Of a stretch of DNA of 64,000 bases, positions 47,001 through 62,000 are shown piece after piece. Source of the DNA: Monarcha castaneiventris obscurior (taxonomy: Eukaryota; Chordata; Aves; Passeriformes; Monarchidae); contig JAMPIT010000862.1 in assembly GCA_026261815.1 (NCBI GenBank), positions 248,001 to 312,000 on the forward strand. The letters run 5' to 3'. The translations under genes were made by a program, and so were the position numbers. A model generated the notes under the pieces. It was not told the DNA's origin. It saw only the letters and a list, made by a program, of their open reading frames with translations, and made no database searches. Every line of letters starts with the position of its first letter. The stretch's first letter is position 1.

Positions 47001-50000
47001 TCTCTACCATGAACATTTAGATAGCGAATGTGATTAAATGCTTGTGGAACCTTCAGATGCTGTGAGAAATCCTGCTTGTTTGAGAAGAGCCTTGAAATGC
47101 AATTTGGTGCTTTTGAAGAGGTTGGACGTTGGCTTGTGAAAGACTGAATATTATTCTTGGAGTCTTGTTCTGAGTACTCGAGTTGCAGACATATCACTGT
47201 GTCATTAATCAAATATCAAACTGAGCTGTTCTTTAGTCTAATCTCTTGTTGACTTATTTCTGTGGCGCATTAGGACTAGATTAAGCTTTTGTGAGCTTTG
47301 AAGAGGATCACACTGCTATCTTTCTCTGTTTCAGTTCATCTTCTATCCTAGACTTCTCTCCTCAGTGTTTACTCTCTATACTGTAAGGAAAGATTTCATG
47401 GACCCACCAAATGAGGACATGAAATATGACCTACAGAGACTGCACTGTTGGTTGGAGGGGAGTGCTAAAACATACAGACTTTGTAGAGTTGTCTTTCCCT
47501 TTTCCTTCTCCACCCAAGTGAAAGATGTGTATTAAACCATTGTGGTCTCAGCATATGGTAGTCCTGCAGAAAAGCAGTTAGATTGTCCAGATGTATATAG
47601 ATGAGTTTGAGAACTTGATGTAAAGAGAAGCAGCCCCCCCTGTGTGTGTTCTTGTCAGGATGATAAGTGTGGCTTGCCATAAATCTGGGGTTGCTGGCTT
47701 CTTTCCTTTCAATTCTGTACCTCTAGGCTTGACTGGCCAGCAGCCATCAAGGTACACATGACAATGGCATTTCCTGTCCCAGGAAAATGTGTTTAAAAAT
47801 CAAAAATGCTCCAGTTGTTGAGACTTGTTTTGTAGCAGTGGCTGATGTTTCTGTGGTAAGAAGACTCATGAATGATGTTAAAAATCCTTAGGTAAGTGGG
47901 TAAGTCTTGAGCCCTTTGGGCATAGGAAGGTGCTTTTATGGAACTGAGCCACTGAAGTGTGTGTTAAAATGTCCTTGGGACAACTTCAGTAGTGATTTTG
48001 AAATCAACATTTTTCTAGCCTACTCTGTAGTAGGCACAGCTCTTAGCAGGTGCAGTGTATTCAGTAGGTGTGTTCAAGGGAATACTCCTCTAGTGCAGGA
48101 AGGACTGCCAAGCTCGAGGTCTTCCCACCAGTTACACATCCTGAACTGTGATACTGACAGACTGAAACCTGTGGTAACCTCCATTTGTAAGGGAAGGAAA
48201 CCTTGTTCTTAAGTGAAGGTTAACAAATGTGTCAGCTACCCCAGCCTAAATCTGAACTTTCAGATAGAGAGAAATCTTTGGCAACACACAGTCAGATCCA
48301 GTTACAGCCCAGTTGTCTACCCATCTTTGCAGTGTTATCACATATCACTAAGTCAGTTCCTACATAAATATGCTTCTTAACTGTACTTGTGAGTTTTGGG
48401 ATTCTGGAGAAATTTTCCAGCTGAACTAGGTTGTAGTCACAGAGCTGAACTTTTCTTTTGGCACCAGTGCCCAGTGAAGGAGTTTGTGCCTCCCCCTCAG
48501 CAGTGCTGGTGCAGCTGTTTCAGAGGCTGTAGGGTGCACAGAACATCACTTGGTGTTCAGGATAAGTTGGTGCTGGACCTGGGACAGCAGTGCCAGCACA
48601 GAGAGCAGCAGCCCTGGACTGTTCAACAGAACAGCTGAACTGTGCCCTTCAGAGGAGGCTGCGTAGCTCTGCTGTTTGTTTGTCTTCAGTTCTAGTGCTC
48701 GTTGGATTTGTATTTGAGGTGATACAGTTTGTGGGAAACTGCTTGGATTGGATTGCTTTTTCTGCTGGTTTGGCTTCTTTAGCTGACTTGACTCTAAGCA
48801 GCATTGGATACGTGGCAAAATTAGCAGGAAAGGCAGTGTGGTGCTGCATGGTGCTGGAAATGGGAAGGAGTGGGAGAGCCCCTGTGAGTGGGTGGCTAAG
48901 ACTCAGCTGTGCTATTGAAACAGGCTTGAAGAGGCAACGGGGAGAGAGGAGGAGGCAGTCACTGGCACTGTCCTGTTGGCAGAGTTAATGTACTTTGAGC
49001 TGTTGCCTTAACAAGGGATTTGTGTGTAGCAGCAGCAATGATGCCTGGCAGAGACTCAGGAGTTGTGGCCGTAGGTGTGGGGCTTTGAAGTTTATGGGCT
49101 CGGGTACTGTATCAATTATTATGGGTTAATTGCAGGAAAGGGATATGGCAGCCCAGGCCTGTTTCTATGTGCTTAGCAGCAGGGACCCTGATAAAAACTA
49201 TTTTTGTTGTAGCTGTGTGAGAAAAATCTCTTCCTCCAGTGGAGATAAAGTGCACATATGCAAAATGTGATTTATTGTTTTTTTTCTTTGTTTATCTTTA
49301 ACTGTGCCTTGTGTGTAACTTTTTGCCTGTTTCACTTCACATTGTTGATCTGGGTGTTAATTGTATTGACACGTGGAGTGTTTCCCATGTCACACTTCCC
49401 TTTCATCTCGTGGGTGTCAGTGACCCTACCAGGTTAAGAACGGTTAAGAAGGGAGAAGGAGAAGAAACTGAAATACTCCATGGAGTTGTCTGCAGGTAGT
49501 TACTGTATCAGTTTTGCAAACTGTGTGATCTAGAGAAGACAGTTTTTTAAAGAAACCTACATTCTCTCTGTACTGCCCTTTATTCTTTGAAATGAAATGC
49601 AGAATTCTGGAGTTCACTGCTGGAAAAATTGACTGGAAAGCTCTCTTAGCTGCAGGAACTGAAAGAGAGATGGGAAGCTGAGCATGAACTGAGCTTGGGC
49701 TAAAAGATCACTTTTGGTGGGAAGCTTCATCTAATTGTTAAGGTTGGAAAAGACCTCTAAGATCAGAGTCCAACTGTTAGCCTGGTGCTGCCATGTTCAC
49801 CTCTAATAGCATGTCCCCAAAGTGCCACATCCACTTGTTTTTTGAATGCTTCCAGGTGTGCTGGTTCCACCACTTCCTGGGCCAGCCTGTTCCAATGCCT
49901 GACCACCTTTTCCATGGAGAAATGTTTCCTAATGTCCAACCTAAACCTTCCCTGGCACCATTTGAGGCTATTTCTCATCTTGTCACTTGTTACCTGGGAG

Positions 50001-53000
50001 AAGAGACCACCCCCCACCTCACTACAGCCTCCTTTCAGGGAGTTGTAGAGTGCTAAGGTCATCCCGAGGCTCCTTTTCTCCAGGCTGAACTCCCCCAGCA
50101 GCCTCAGCTGCTCCTCAGAAGAGTTGTGCTGCAGACCCTTCACCAGCACCTCAGTGTCCTTCTTGCAGTGAGGGGCTCAAAGCTGAACCCAGAACTTGAG
50201 GTGTGGCCTCACTGGTGCTAAGCACAGGAAGCTGATCACCACTCTCATCCTGCTGGCCACACTGTTGCTGCCATTCAGCTTGCTACAAGTAAAAAGGAAA
50301 AGTTAAAGCCTCTTTGGCTTACTGTGTTTCCTTAAACATATTGGTGTTCCTGACTGACAGCTTGTTTATCCTGGAAATGAGTATGAAACTCAACCCTTTG
50401 GCACACCTTCCTGTATAGCCAAAGGGAGCTCTTGCTTTGCTTTCTGCTGAACTCCTCCGTGGCCATGGTGCAGATGCGTCTCTAACTAAACCACTTCTGA
50501 CTGGCAATCTAAAGACCAAACATGGGGTAATTGCAGTTGGCATCTCTCACTTTATTCTTTTCTCCCAGTTCTTGCTCAAAATACCAATTTAGGTTGGCTG
50601 CTCACTGTTTAAATTACTGGCTGCTGACATGAGGGTACATAAAATGTAGTCATGGCCTAAACCAATTAGAAAATACTGATTTCTTGAGTGAGCAACAACC
50701 TTAAATAAAATCACTCTGAAATACAAGCAGAAGTCTGCCTGGTTTGAATGTGTGTGGCCTGCAAGGATCCAGTTAGCTTTTGGTGTTCATGAGGAGCTGT
50801 CACTTGCCATTTCCAGAGTTCATGGTGAACTAGGGCATTGTCAGATCTGGAGTGCTCTCATTCCCATCCTCAGGAACCTGTGTGATGGGTAGGAAAGGTG
50901 AGCAAGAGGCCTTTTAGTGCTTTCATCTGCCCTTAGCGTTTTAATACAGCTTTCTTTAAGGGGGCTGGAAAAGTACTGGTGAATCTCACTGTGGGTAGAG
51001 ATCCTGTTAGGGCCTTCAGTGAGTGTGCTATTAATAGCTGTGATTTTTGGGCAGAGGGGAAGAAGGATGAGAAGCACACTTTGTCACTATCCCTACCCTG
51101 CACGATTTTTTCTTGTAGCTATGGAGAAACATCTTTCTTACCAAGTTCATAATGTGTTTTCTAAAAAGCAGTCCTTTTATATAATTTTTTTTTTAACTTA
51201 CTGGGTTTGTACTGCTTCTGTCTTAGTCTCTGCTTAATGTCATTCTCTTACTTGTATTTGCTGAGAAGAGCTGAATTTGAGGGTTGACTTTTTTTGCTAC
51301 ACGTTTTCATTATATGAAGTTTCCCTCTTGTTTTTTTGTCCCCGTAAATGGGGAACACGAAATGCCAGCTTATCAGTATTTTGTGTAGGGGAGAGCTGTC
51401 TGCTCCTGCATGCATGCAGACCTTCAGCAGAGAAACAATTTAAGGCACTTAGGAGTAGACAAGCCTATTGTTTGATTAGTTGTGGTGCTTCTGAGGTATC
51501 TAGGTCATCAGAATATCTTCTTTTTCCCCTTCCCTGGCAGAATTGTAGCTTCAGGTGCTTCTCGCTTCAGCTCACAGTTTATGTAACAGTTCTAGATGTG
51601 TGCCTGTAGCATCCCATTACCCTGAAGGAACAGAGAGAGTTGAATGTGTCTTCCCCCTGTCCCCTGCCCCTATTCCTCTGTCAGTCTTATTGGATGTCCA
51701 AACAAATCTTTGGAACTTAGCTCATCCAGTCCTATTTATAGCTGAAATATTTGAAATATTTAATTATTTCTGGCCTTAAAATGAGCTACTTGGCACTATT
51801 TACTAGTCAGCAGTAAGAAAGCAGTGATGCATTAAGGTCTGTGGCAGCCCCATAGCTTTCATGTGGGTTTATTGCATGGATTAGGACTACTGGAAAAAGG
51901 GAAGGACAATTTTGTGGCTTAAATCTAGTGATTTTTTTTTTTTTTCCCAGAAGATGTGTCCGAATAAGGTTTGAAGGTTAACATATTTTCCTTCTGTGCT
52001 CTGGGATTCACTTCACACATGCCTACTCTTTCCTTCGTTCACTACACCAAAACAAGAAACGTTTAAACAGTTTGTCTCCTTTTTCTCCAAGGAAAATTTT
52101 CTATGTGAAGCACTGAGAAAATGCCTTACATTTAAATGCAGTGCAGCAGTTTCCTCATGATAAATTATTTTAAGCTTTTGATTCAAGCTGTGAACTCCCT
52201 CAGGGTGTGGAGGTTGAACAACATTTCAACCAAGTTGGCTTGATCTTAGTGTAGCTCACTTCAGCTTGCTTTTCACCGCTCAGGTGATGGTGGGGGAGCC
52301 TGTCAAGCATCTGTATTGTAATGTGAGCAGGGGATTTGAACTGCTGTTGTATGGAGGCAAGTGTGTGGTGCTGTACAGCACCAGAAAAAAGAGTTCAGGG
52401 ATGGCGAGAGCTGAAGTGTCTAGGGGTACTGGAAGTCTCAGTTTGAAGTTGACTTCTAGCAAAGGGCAAACAAGATATTAAGACTACCAGCTAGAAGATG
52501 TGCAGGTTTATACTTTTTAAACTCCTTGTGATAGAGCGAATGGAAGTACTGATGAGGGACAGCTACACTAATGAAAGTGACTTCAAACTAAAAAGCAAAT
52601 GGGATTTAAGTTTATTTTAATGTTGTTCTGCATTTGTGGGCGGTTGTTTGTGTTCAACTCACTGTCCATAGAAGCAGTTACTAATTGTGATTCACTGCTT
52701 GCTGATCAGAAGTCTGTACTGTTTCTAAAACCAGCTGAATTTAGTAATTAGTACGTGCCTTTTCTTTTTCTTGAAAGAATGTGGATAATATGTTTAAAGA
52801 TCTCAAGCTGTATTTAGGTTGAAACTTAAAGGTAACTGTGTTAGTACTTTCTTTCAATTAATGTGCTTAAAGGGAAGAACTTGCATTTAAAGCAGGCTGT
52901 CTCTTCTTTTCATGGCGTGCAGGTGTCGGAGCGTTTTCACTCCTGTGTTCTTACACTGCAGGACAAGTAGGTCATCAGCTGCTGGCTGTGTACTTAGGGG

Positions 53001-56000
53001 AACCAGGAATTAGCTTTTCATTTTACCTCATGCTTTAAGAAATGGGTTATTTAGTTGGGTTTGTTCAGTTGAAATACTGTCTGCATATACAAGAAGCTAC
53101 TGTTCTCAAAATCTGGCTTAGTATTTCAACAAATGGTGCTTGTTCTGGATACTTAACTGGTGAGAATAAATAGCAGTCCTGCTGTAGTTACTGAGTGGAG
53201 TGTGGAGTTTATAGGGAAACTGAGTGGTAGTGTCTTCTCTTGGCTATATTTGCTCCCATTCAAATCTGTCTGTTTCTGTGTCTTGCTGTAGAGCGTTGCT
53301 TCTCTTGTGTCTCCCAGCCTGTTTGACCTGGGTTAGGAAGTGATTGTGTCAGTCAGAACCGTGCATTAGCCCACAGGTTCTAATGGGAATAATTCAGGTT
53401 GGAAGAAGCCAAAATGACGTAGGGAGTGCTTGGTGAACAGCCACAGTAATAGGTGTGAATGGGTGGCAGACTTCAGGGGCAAGTCCAGTTGATGATCTTT
53501 TTGCATCATCTCCAGACAGAGCAGGAGGTGTGACCTTAGTCTGGAGTCTGTTATTTCAGTACTACAGAAACTTCAAAGGTCAGATGAACATCTTGAAAAA
53601 AGAAAAATATAGCTGTGACTTTCTGGGCCTGCAGCACTGTGCCACAAATTCTAGTGCCATATGGTTTGACAGATGACAACTCTTCTGTATGTACTAAAAG
53701 CCTGAGGTTCAGATCTGTGCACATGGGAATTTCCAGCAGCATAGTGATCCAGCCCCATGAGTGAGTTGGATGAATCTACCAGCTTGTCTTTGATACTGTG
53801 GCAGGAGGCAGCATTGCCTCTCTGCTGTGTATGCAGAACATGGAACATCCTGCTAAAACAACTACTCCCTGTGTAAATGTATTGGGATGGATGTGCTGGG
53901 TTGGTAACTCCATTAGGGGGGTGGAACTGGGCTTAGCAAAGTGTTAAAATGCACTCTAAAAACCAAACAAAACCCTCAAACCAACAAAAGTCTGTTGTTT
54001 TGGTTGCCTCTGTAGCAGTACCAAAATATATTGTCATGGAGACCTGTATAGGGATGTTGCCATGAGCTTTGCAAGTCCAAAGTAGTGTCCAGTTGGCTAG
54101 GAAGGCTTCAGTGTAGAAGTGGTCATTTTGTGAATGCCACCTCTTCTAAAGTGAGTACTCGTCTCTTTTATATTTGACTTGCTGGGACTGGACTATTGCA
54201 GGAACCTAGAGAAGTCTGTGGGCTTTAGGGCAAATCAGCTTAAATTCTGAGTTTAAGTAGTACACTATGAACTGTGCTGGGGCAGGCGAGGAGTGGGGGA
54301 CAACCAAGGGACAGGCTTTGAGTTCTGAATTGCATAAACTTCTGGCCTGAGTTGACCTGACGGTGTTGTCAACATGTTTATTTTATGAACTATTTTGAGA
54401 ATTTTTGCAGAAAACTGGACTGTGAAAGAGGGTGCTTCTTGTCCTGACCTTTGTTTCCAGAGGCTGCACTGAAAGTAGTTCTTGGAAGTGGAATGTGATC
54501 TTTCTGCCCATGATACTGAAGCCTTCTAGAAAGGCTTCCTAAGTACTCCCGTGCTGCCTGAGATGGTGACTAGCCAGAGCAAGAGGGTGAGCAGCCAGAA
54601 GGCAGGGTCGAGGATCAAAAAAGGGTGTGACATCTGCCTAGGACACCTGCCAGGGTGGCATATGCTGATTATGCTGCTGGGACGAGCTGTAGCACTTGTT
54701 CTGTAGTTCACATGCTTGTGCAGTGTCTGGCCTGGTAACTGCTAACTAGTTCAAAATCTTGAAAGGAGGGGTGTTCTCTGCCACTCGAGCGTGAAGTTAT
54801 CAAACTAGCTCTTCTGGATGGATCAAGTTGCTTTCACAGCTGTCAGCACTGTAGTTCTCCACCCTCTAAAGTGCTTGACTGATGGCCATGATGGTCTTTT
54901 CTGTAGGTAGGCTGGGGACTTTCAGATACATTAGGCTGGCTGGTCAAAAAGAAAAAGGAAAAAAAAAAAAAAGCCAGCGAACCGACTTGACCCAAACCAA
55001 GCAAACAAACCCAACTTGGTGCTCTGTTCTTGACTTTGCAATTTCTGCTGGCAAGTGAAATCTGGTAGGAGTTGAATAGGGTCTAGATGGGTCTTTACTC
55101 CTGTTCCCTCTGAGCTAATGAGCTTCAGTGGTGCAGAGTGCTGTTAACAAGATGTGAGCTTTTAATGGGCATATTGTGTGTAAGCTCTTGATAGCAGTAT
55201 CTCCTTATGATAGGGAGAATCTACTTGTTTATAAATAACTAATGATAAAGGACCATTCCACTTCTTTGTTTGGAAATCTCCTTGGCCTGAAGAGGCTTTG
55301 GGTGGCTGTGTTCTGCACTGGCAAAAGGATGCTGCTACAGCTTGAGGTCTTTGAGCTCTGACAAGTTTTAATGACTTCCAGGTAGGACAGGATGGTTAAT
55401 TTCAGGCTACAAGTGAATGAAGAGAAGTTGCAGGTGTGGCTTCAAACCATTTTTCAGTCTGCTCCAGTTTACAAACCTAACCCCGTACTGCAGCTGAAGT
55501 GAAGTGTGCATTTAAATAAAAGAATATGAGGCTGTTTGAAGTAACCAAGTTACACTTGTTACCAGGGTCATACCTTGACGCTGTGGCTTTGAAACATTGC
55601 GTGAATGTGTTTGCTAAAACACAGGTGCCTCTTCTTGGAACTAAATGACTTTAATGCTTTTATCAATAGAATTATTCCCTTTATGTTTCTAGGCTGTGAT
55701 GCTGGAGGCTTTCTTTCTGACTGTCAAAATCTTCATCCCTTCATACCTCGGATATCCTCCCAAATTTTCTGACCTACAAAGGATCCTTCCTATATGGGGC
55801 AAAGCCTGCTTAGAAACTGTTTCAAAAAAGAAGGCTTGTTTAATATAGGGAATACAAAAGCTTTAGGCCAAAGGTGAGAGACTTTCCTCTGAAGTGGTGA
55901 GCAATATTGTGTCAATGTAGTTTGTATAATTCGGTGTCCTGTTGACTGATACGCTTTTAAAAGTTACTCCTTCCAGTTGTCAGGCCTGCTAGTATAATCA

Positions 56001-59000
56001 ATTTTTTGGCCTGCTTGGTTAATCACTTTGAGTTAGGGTGACGCTGGGGACTGTTTTGCACACCCACTTGGATAATGTAGGGGTTTAGTTCTAGCTGCTT
56101 AGGATTTAAGCACTCGAGTGTACTTCCTGTTCAAACCAAGTACCATTAATATATTCAAACCAAATTTTTTTAAGATTTAGTGCCATTGGCCTTTGGGACA
56201 GCATAAGATTTGATGCTTGGAAATGGAAACACCCTCTGTCATTTTGCAGTTAAATGAAGTGTTGTCAGAGCTGGGTAGGGAGCTGGTTGCTGGAGAAACT
56301 TCAGGGTCACCATGTTACTAGTTTTTTAAATTCATGGTGATAACTTCAGGGTCTCATTACACCCACAAAACTGAGTGCTTTGGAGCCCTGTTCATAAGCC
56401 TTTTGCTGAGAATCGTATCTTGCATTCAAAGTCTGTCAGGAATGACTTGGCAGGTCCTGTGAGCATTGGCAGGTTCTCTGCTGTGAATGAATGAAGCTGT
56501 GTGTTCCATGGTGCCTCATGGATGCATCTTGCAGGAGAACACTTCCTGTGGGCTGCTGCTACAGGAAACGTCTCTGTGAGCAATACATCAAAGGACTGGG
56601 GGTGGCTGCTGCCTTGTCTGAGAAATGCAGGCATGAGTAGAAGGACAGTGTACTGAAAATCATACGTGATAATCCCAGATAAGTCACTGGTAGGAAGGTG
56701 CCTTGATCAGGTTTGTGCACGTAGGGTTGCAATAGAATACGGCAAAATGCAAATTTGGAGTGGGAGGCAATTCTGTAAGCACAAAGCAGCTTTCCAGACG
56801 CTTGCCAGGAAAAGTGGAATCAGGAATGGTAGAGTTGATTTCAGCTGTGGGACAAACTTCAGTGTTGTGGTGCCTGAACAAGAGAGGAGACTTCATCTTG
56901 GATAGGTTAGTTTGGTTTTCTTTAAGGTCTGTAATCCAATTAACTCTTGAAATCTAGAAGTCAGGAAAATAGGATATTGGTACTGTTATAGTGTGTGTCT
57001 GAAGGGCTGGGTTACCTTGTCATTCATTAGTAACTTTAATCTGAGTTGTAGTTTTTTAAGCTACTGTTTTATCCTGAAGGGGTATTGATTCTTAAATTGT
57101 ATATAAAATAGTCTCTTAACTGTTTTTAGAGAGTTGATACTTACTGTTACTAAATCTTGCTTAGTAGTGCATTGTGGGAAGAATATGAAACTACTTTAAT
57201 GTGGGGTTTTTTTGTTTTCTTATCTCAGAAGTGTTAGGGCATGCACATGCTCAGGATTTTATCCTCCTGCAGACAGGGAATAGGTGCTCTAAAGTCTGTG
57301 CTGTACTGAGACTTGAAACAGTGTTGGAATTAGAGGGGAGCTTATTCATCTGATGTCTGTTATCCTGGGCTTCCATACTAGATCTTGGTCTTGCTTGTAC
57401 CTGTTGGCAAGCAAAACTGACAGAAAACATTTCCCCTGAGCCCCTTAGAACAGTACAAGAAGGTGGTGATACAAAAATGCCCTTTTTTGGTCTTCTTTGG
57501 AGCTTGTTTTAAGCTACTCATTTTTTTCCAGATAAAAGGCCCTTGTTTGTTTTTTTAGTAGCAGTTACACTTAAAATGCCTTTAAAAGGGGGTTTGAAGC
57601 TGAAAATCAGGGCTGGGGCTTTTTTTTTTTTGTGTTTCCTTAATACATAGAGAATATCTGAAAGTGAGAAATCTGAAATGTAGGCTAGACACAAAGCTGA
57701 TGAAAATGGACAGGGAACTACTGTTGATCTCTTTGCATTCCCACGAACATCACCCTCGGTGCTGGAAATGTAAGCCCAGCTCAAGGCTTCACTTAAAAAT
57801 AAAGTGTTTCTTGCCCTAAGCTCTGACTTACCCATGTGTTCTCACGTGTCAATTTGCAGGTAAGCTTTATGAAGAAGAAGAGGATGATGCCCTGCCAGAC
57901 TCAGATGCCCTGCCGGACTCAGATGACGAGGTGGAACTGGATAAGCCGCGCCCCATACAGATTGTCCTTGCTCATGAAGATGACCATAACTTTGAATTAG
58001 ATGAAGCAGCATTGGAAAAAATCTTGCTTCAGGAACATATTAAAGATCTTAACATAGTAGTCGTGTCTGTAGCAGGAGCTTTCCGCAAAGGAAAATCTTT
58101 TCTGCTGGACTTCATGCTTAGATACATGTATAACAGGGTGAGTAATTTGGAGTTTTCCTGCAGGAGAAAAGTACTTTGGTATTTTAGTCATTTCCCTTTG
58201 TGTTTGTTAACTTGAGCATAAATATAGCAGGTCAAAATTTTCTTATATATCGGGGGAGGGGAAGTCAGCTGCTCTGTTTCTATGCTGTGAAGAAGGGTAT
58301 TTAAGTGACAGTTTTTCAGTGTATCTTTTCTTGCAGTTATCAAGGGAATTTATTGGTGTCCCAGTGTAAGTGGACCCAAGAAGAGCTTGAATGAGGGAGT
58401 ATGATGGCCTTCTAGTTGAGCTTTGGGGAAGGGCTTTTCCCAGCGGTGACTTGGAGGAACGTTGCTTTGACTTTATTTCCTGAAATCATATTACAGCACT
58501 GACTTGTCCATTGTTGCAAAAATAAAAGTCTTACCAGATAGCTGTTGGAGGGCTAAATCTGCTTAAATATGATGCATGACAAAAAGGAGAAAGTTTCCTG
58601 TTTGCTGTTTGGAATGCACTTCTGAATGCAGTCCAGGAACTCTTAAAATCCTTTTAAGTTATTGATTGATTAATGCCTGATTCGAAATTGAATTTCTTCT
58701 TTTAGTTTGTAGCTTTTGGCTAGCATTGTCTTGTGAAGATTATACTTTGAACCCTTGGCTTATGTGGAGAAGGTGGAGTAGGGTCTTCTGTGAACATACA
58801 CATCTGCCTGTCACAGGTTGGGGGGAGTTTCTTTTAGTCTGCATTGTGGATAGTGACAAGTCAGTGTTTTGTTGCTTTTTGAAGCTCTTAGAAACCCAGA
58901 ACTGATTCCTTTTTTGGTCACTGTTCTTTGGAGCTAATTTGTGCTAGCTGGCTTGAGGGAAAATCAAAATGAACCCTGCAGTTACAGGAAGTATGGGAGT

Positions 59001-62000
59001 ACTGCAGAAAAGCTGCTGATAGTTGGCAAATGAAGACTTTCTTCTCTCAGTCCCAGTAACGCCTGCTATTGAGTTCCTCTCCCTCATTTGCCAAGAGCTC
59101 TGGAAGAAAGACCCTGAGGATAGGGTAGGAGGAATACAGAGTAGCAAGCTGGTACTCCTAACTTCTTGAGACTCTTAACCTAAGGAGGAAAAACATTTTA
59201 TTTGATACAGATGTTCTGTGGGTGGCCTTTGTGTGTGTAAGCCCCCTCTAGTGTCCTGTCTGTGTTCAAAATTAACCGAACAGCAAAACCCCCACCAATC
59301 CCTGCAAACAAAGAAGACGACAAACTCCTAAGTACAGTGATCTGAGCAAGATGCTGGGTTGGGTAGAGGTAGTACAAGTTCCTTTTGAAAACAGAAGGGC
59401 TGGGCTTTAAGCAAATACTCTGTAATTTTCAGATTGTGAAATAAAACAAATGTTCATAAAGCAAAACAGATTGAAATGCTGTTTCAGCCTTGTGTGTCAG
59501 GCCTCTCTGTTTCCTTTATTGTGCAGTTACTTTTCTCAGTTTTCTATAAATGTCCTTCAAAATAGCATTTGTTTCTCTTAAACTGAAGATGAAAGCAGGC
59601 TTGGCTATCTACTCTAACAACTGTTTCTTACCAAGAGCAGAGAGGTCTTGCTCTCAGTGTGCTGCTTCTGGCCAGGCATTTCCATTCTGAAGCTGTAATG
59701 CTTGCAGACCCTTAGATGAGCTGATCCAAGTCACTGATGCATCAGAAGACACTGCACTTTGCTGAATTGTTTTTCTGCCAGCTCAGTGACGTAAATTGGC
59801 TTAGGGAAGGAGTTTGACAAGCATCAGAACTGCTGCAAACTGATTGACAGGAGCTGGGGGTGATGGAGGATAAATGCAACGCCTCCTCTTTGGAGCACTC
59901 TTGAGTTGTATGAAGTCAAATGATATCCTCTGCTTATCCAAATTTAGTACAGGAGCAGAGATCTTGGTATAGTTTTATAGTACTTAGTCTGAGCCCTCCA
60001 TCTTTAGTCAGGCTCAATTGCAAGTCTGTATTTTCTGTGAACTAAATTTTGCACAGAATCCTAAAGCAACTGCATTCACTTCATGTGTCAGTCAAGCAAT
60101 TTTAGGATGTCCTTTTATGGGGACATTAACATGTGAAAAACAATGAAAAACTTGCCAAAAAACTTCAGAATCTCATTTTCTTGTTTTAATCTGAGGGCAG
60201 GAGGTCGTGTGAAAAGTTGCCATTGTATAAATCTCACTGGTGCCAGCTGAAGTCATAGGTAGGATTTTGGCATGGCAGAGGTTGATCCCTGACTTCAGGG
60301 AGGTGGACATCTTGTTTCAGGCACTGATCCTTAGTGTTATGATTGCTCTTTTGAAATGGAACAGCAGCAGTTGTGTACTCAGCAAGCTGCTGCAAGGATC
60401 CTGTGGTCTTAAGCCTTAGTAGGAGTTGGATGGAGCAACACCTCTAAGTGTAGATTTAAAAGTTTATTTTTTTGTGGGGGTGTCACCTTCTTATCGTGAA
60501 TTAATCTTCAAGGCATACTGTGATTAATGCACTAGGCAAATAAAGCTGCATGGGGCTTTTACTTAATGTGAAGTAAATGTACAGAAATTACCCTTTAGGT
60601 GACTGAGGTAAAATTGTAGAGCAACTTCTAGCTTGATTTCATGTAGGAGCCTTTTTTCCCCTCCTCCCATCTCCTGAATATCTTTCAAGCCAACTTGGTG
60701 GATGGAGACTTAAAATACAGAACTTTAGCTAAGGAAAGATGTAGGTAACAAGCTGGGAGTGCTTTAAACTGATGCAGAGGTCAGTCAGAGGCAGGCTTGA
60801 GTACATCATCCATAGGATGAGGCAACTTCAGGTGAAGTTGTGCCTGTTAAAACACCAGAGTCTCCTGTGATACGAATCACGTGTGAAATCAAATGAGGTC
60901 ATATCTTGTGATCATGGAGGGACTTGTCAAAATGTTTGTGTAGTTGTGGTCTGATTTGTTAGAAATATGATATGTTACAAATGTTTGGGCCAAAACAGGA
61001 TAAAGTATTCTTGTGTAAAAGAAAAATGGAACTTACTGAATATCAGTATGGATTCCTTTTGAAAAGTAAAAAGCTGCAGTCCATTGACATGTACATGTGA
61101 AATATGATTCAGCATTGCTGAACTGTATCCTGGAGTGTACTGCAGCACAAAGCAAGCTTGGAGCTTTCATTTGTAGAGTGGTCTGTGGGAGCATAAGCAT
61201 CTTCTGGGATAAAATACTACGGGGAAAAGCTGTTCAGGGTTTGCTTACTGTCTCTGGTGTATGTGCCTATCAAAATAAACAAAAGGAAAAAAAACCCAAT
61301 CAACCAAACCCAGACAACTTACCTGTAGAACTCTTCACTTGCATACCTGTGTTCATTTTCTGAATTTGTATCTGCTTATCTCACCTTTGTCTGATCCAAG
61401 TAGCAGAGTTGAGTGGTGCACTGTTAGTGTTCGGGAGAATGCTGGTGCAGAATTGCTGGATTGCCTGCATGCTGCTAGGCATGAGGAAACCGTGCAGGTT
61501 TTTTTCCCATCCCCCTTTAGAAATAAGCAGTTTCACTTCGTTGTTTTGAGTATTTGTATTCTGTACAGTCCCTGGGTACTGAAACATGAAGAAGTGTCTT
61601 GAGCTGTTGTCTGAAAACTGCCAGTGTGGAGTCAGCAAGGTAGAGCCCAGAGCTAGTGAATTGAGAAATCCTTTGACCTTCTCAGTGGACTCTTTCCTGG
61701 CTGGTAATCTACTGTGGATAGTTCAAGGCAAATTCATTAGGTATCTCTTATGCCAGCTTGCTGTGTTCTAGCCTGTGAAAGGAAGGTTTATATACACTGA
61801 AATCCTACATGAAAGACGTGGCAGGCAAACAACAGTTTAGCTGAGGAGGGAGCTACAGAAAAACCTATTACAGTCAAACTTCCTTGGGGTGCCTGCTCAT
61901 CCTCCTTGCTTGCCCAGTACATGAACTACATTTCTGGGTTAGATGTGCTCATATAATGGCTGGATTCTTGTGTGTGAGCTGCTGCTCTGTGTTCCCTGTC

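Larger units (their letters stand above)
41026..57859 (+). other. ATL2: ATL2 intron 1
   Basis: A 16.8 kb GT-AG intron ending TCAATTTGCAG. The first 540 bases are still CpG island. The rest is AT-rich, with a minus-strand CR1 LINE (49736-50273) and an A-rich tract (54945-54972). No further exon was recognised by translation. Open frames up to about 130 codons occur but lack motifs or matching splice sites. Confidence 0.8.
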
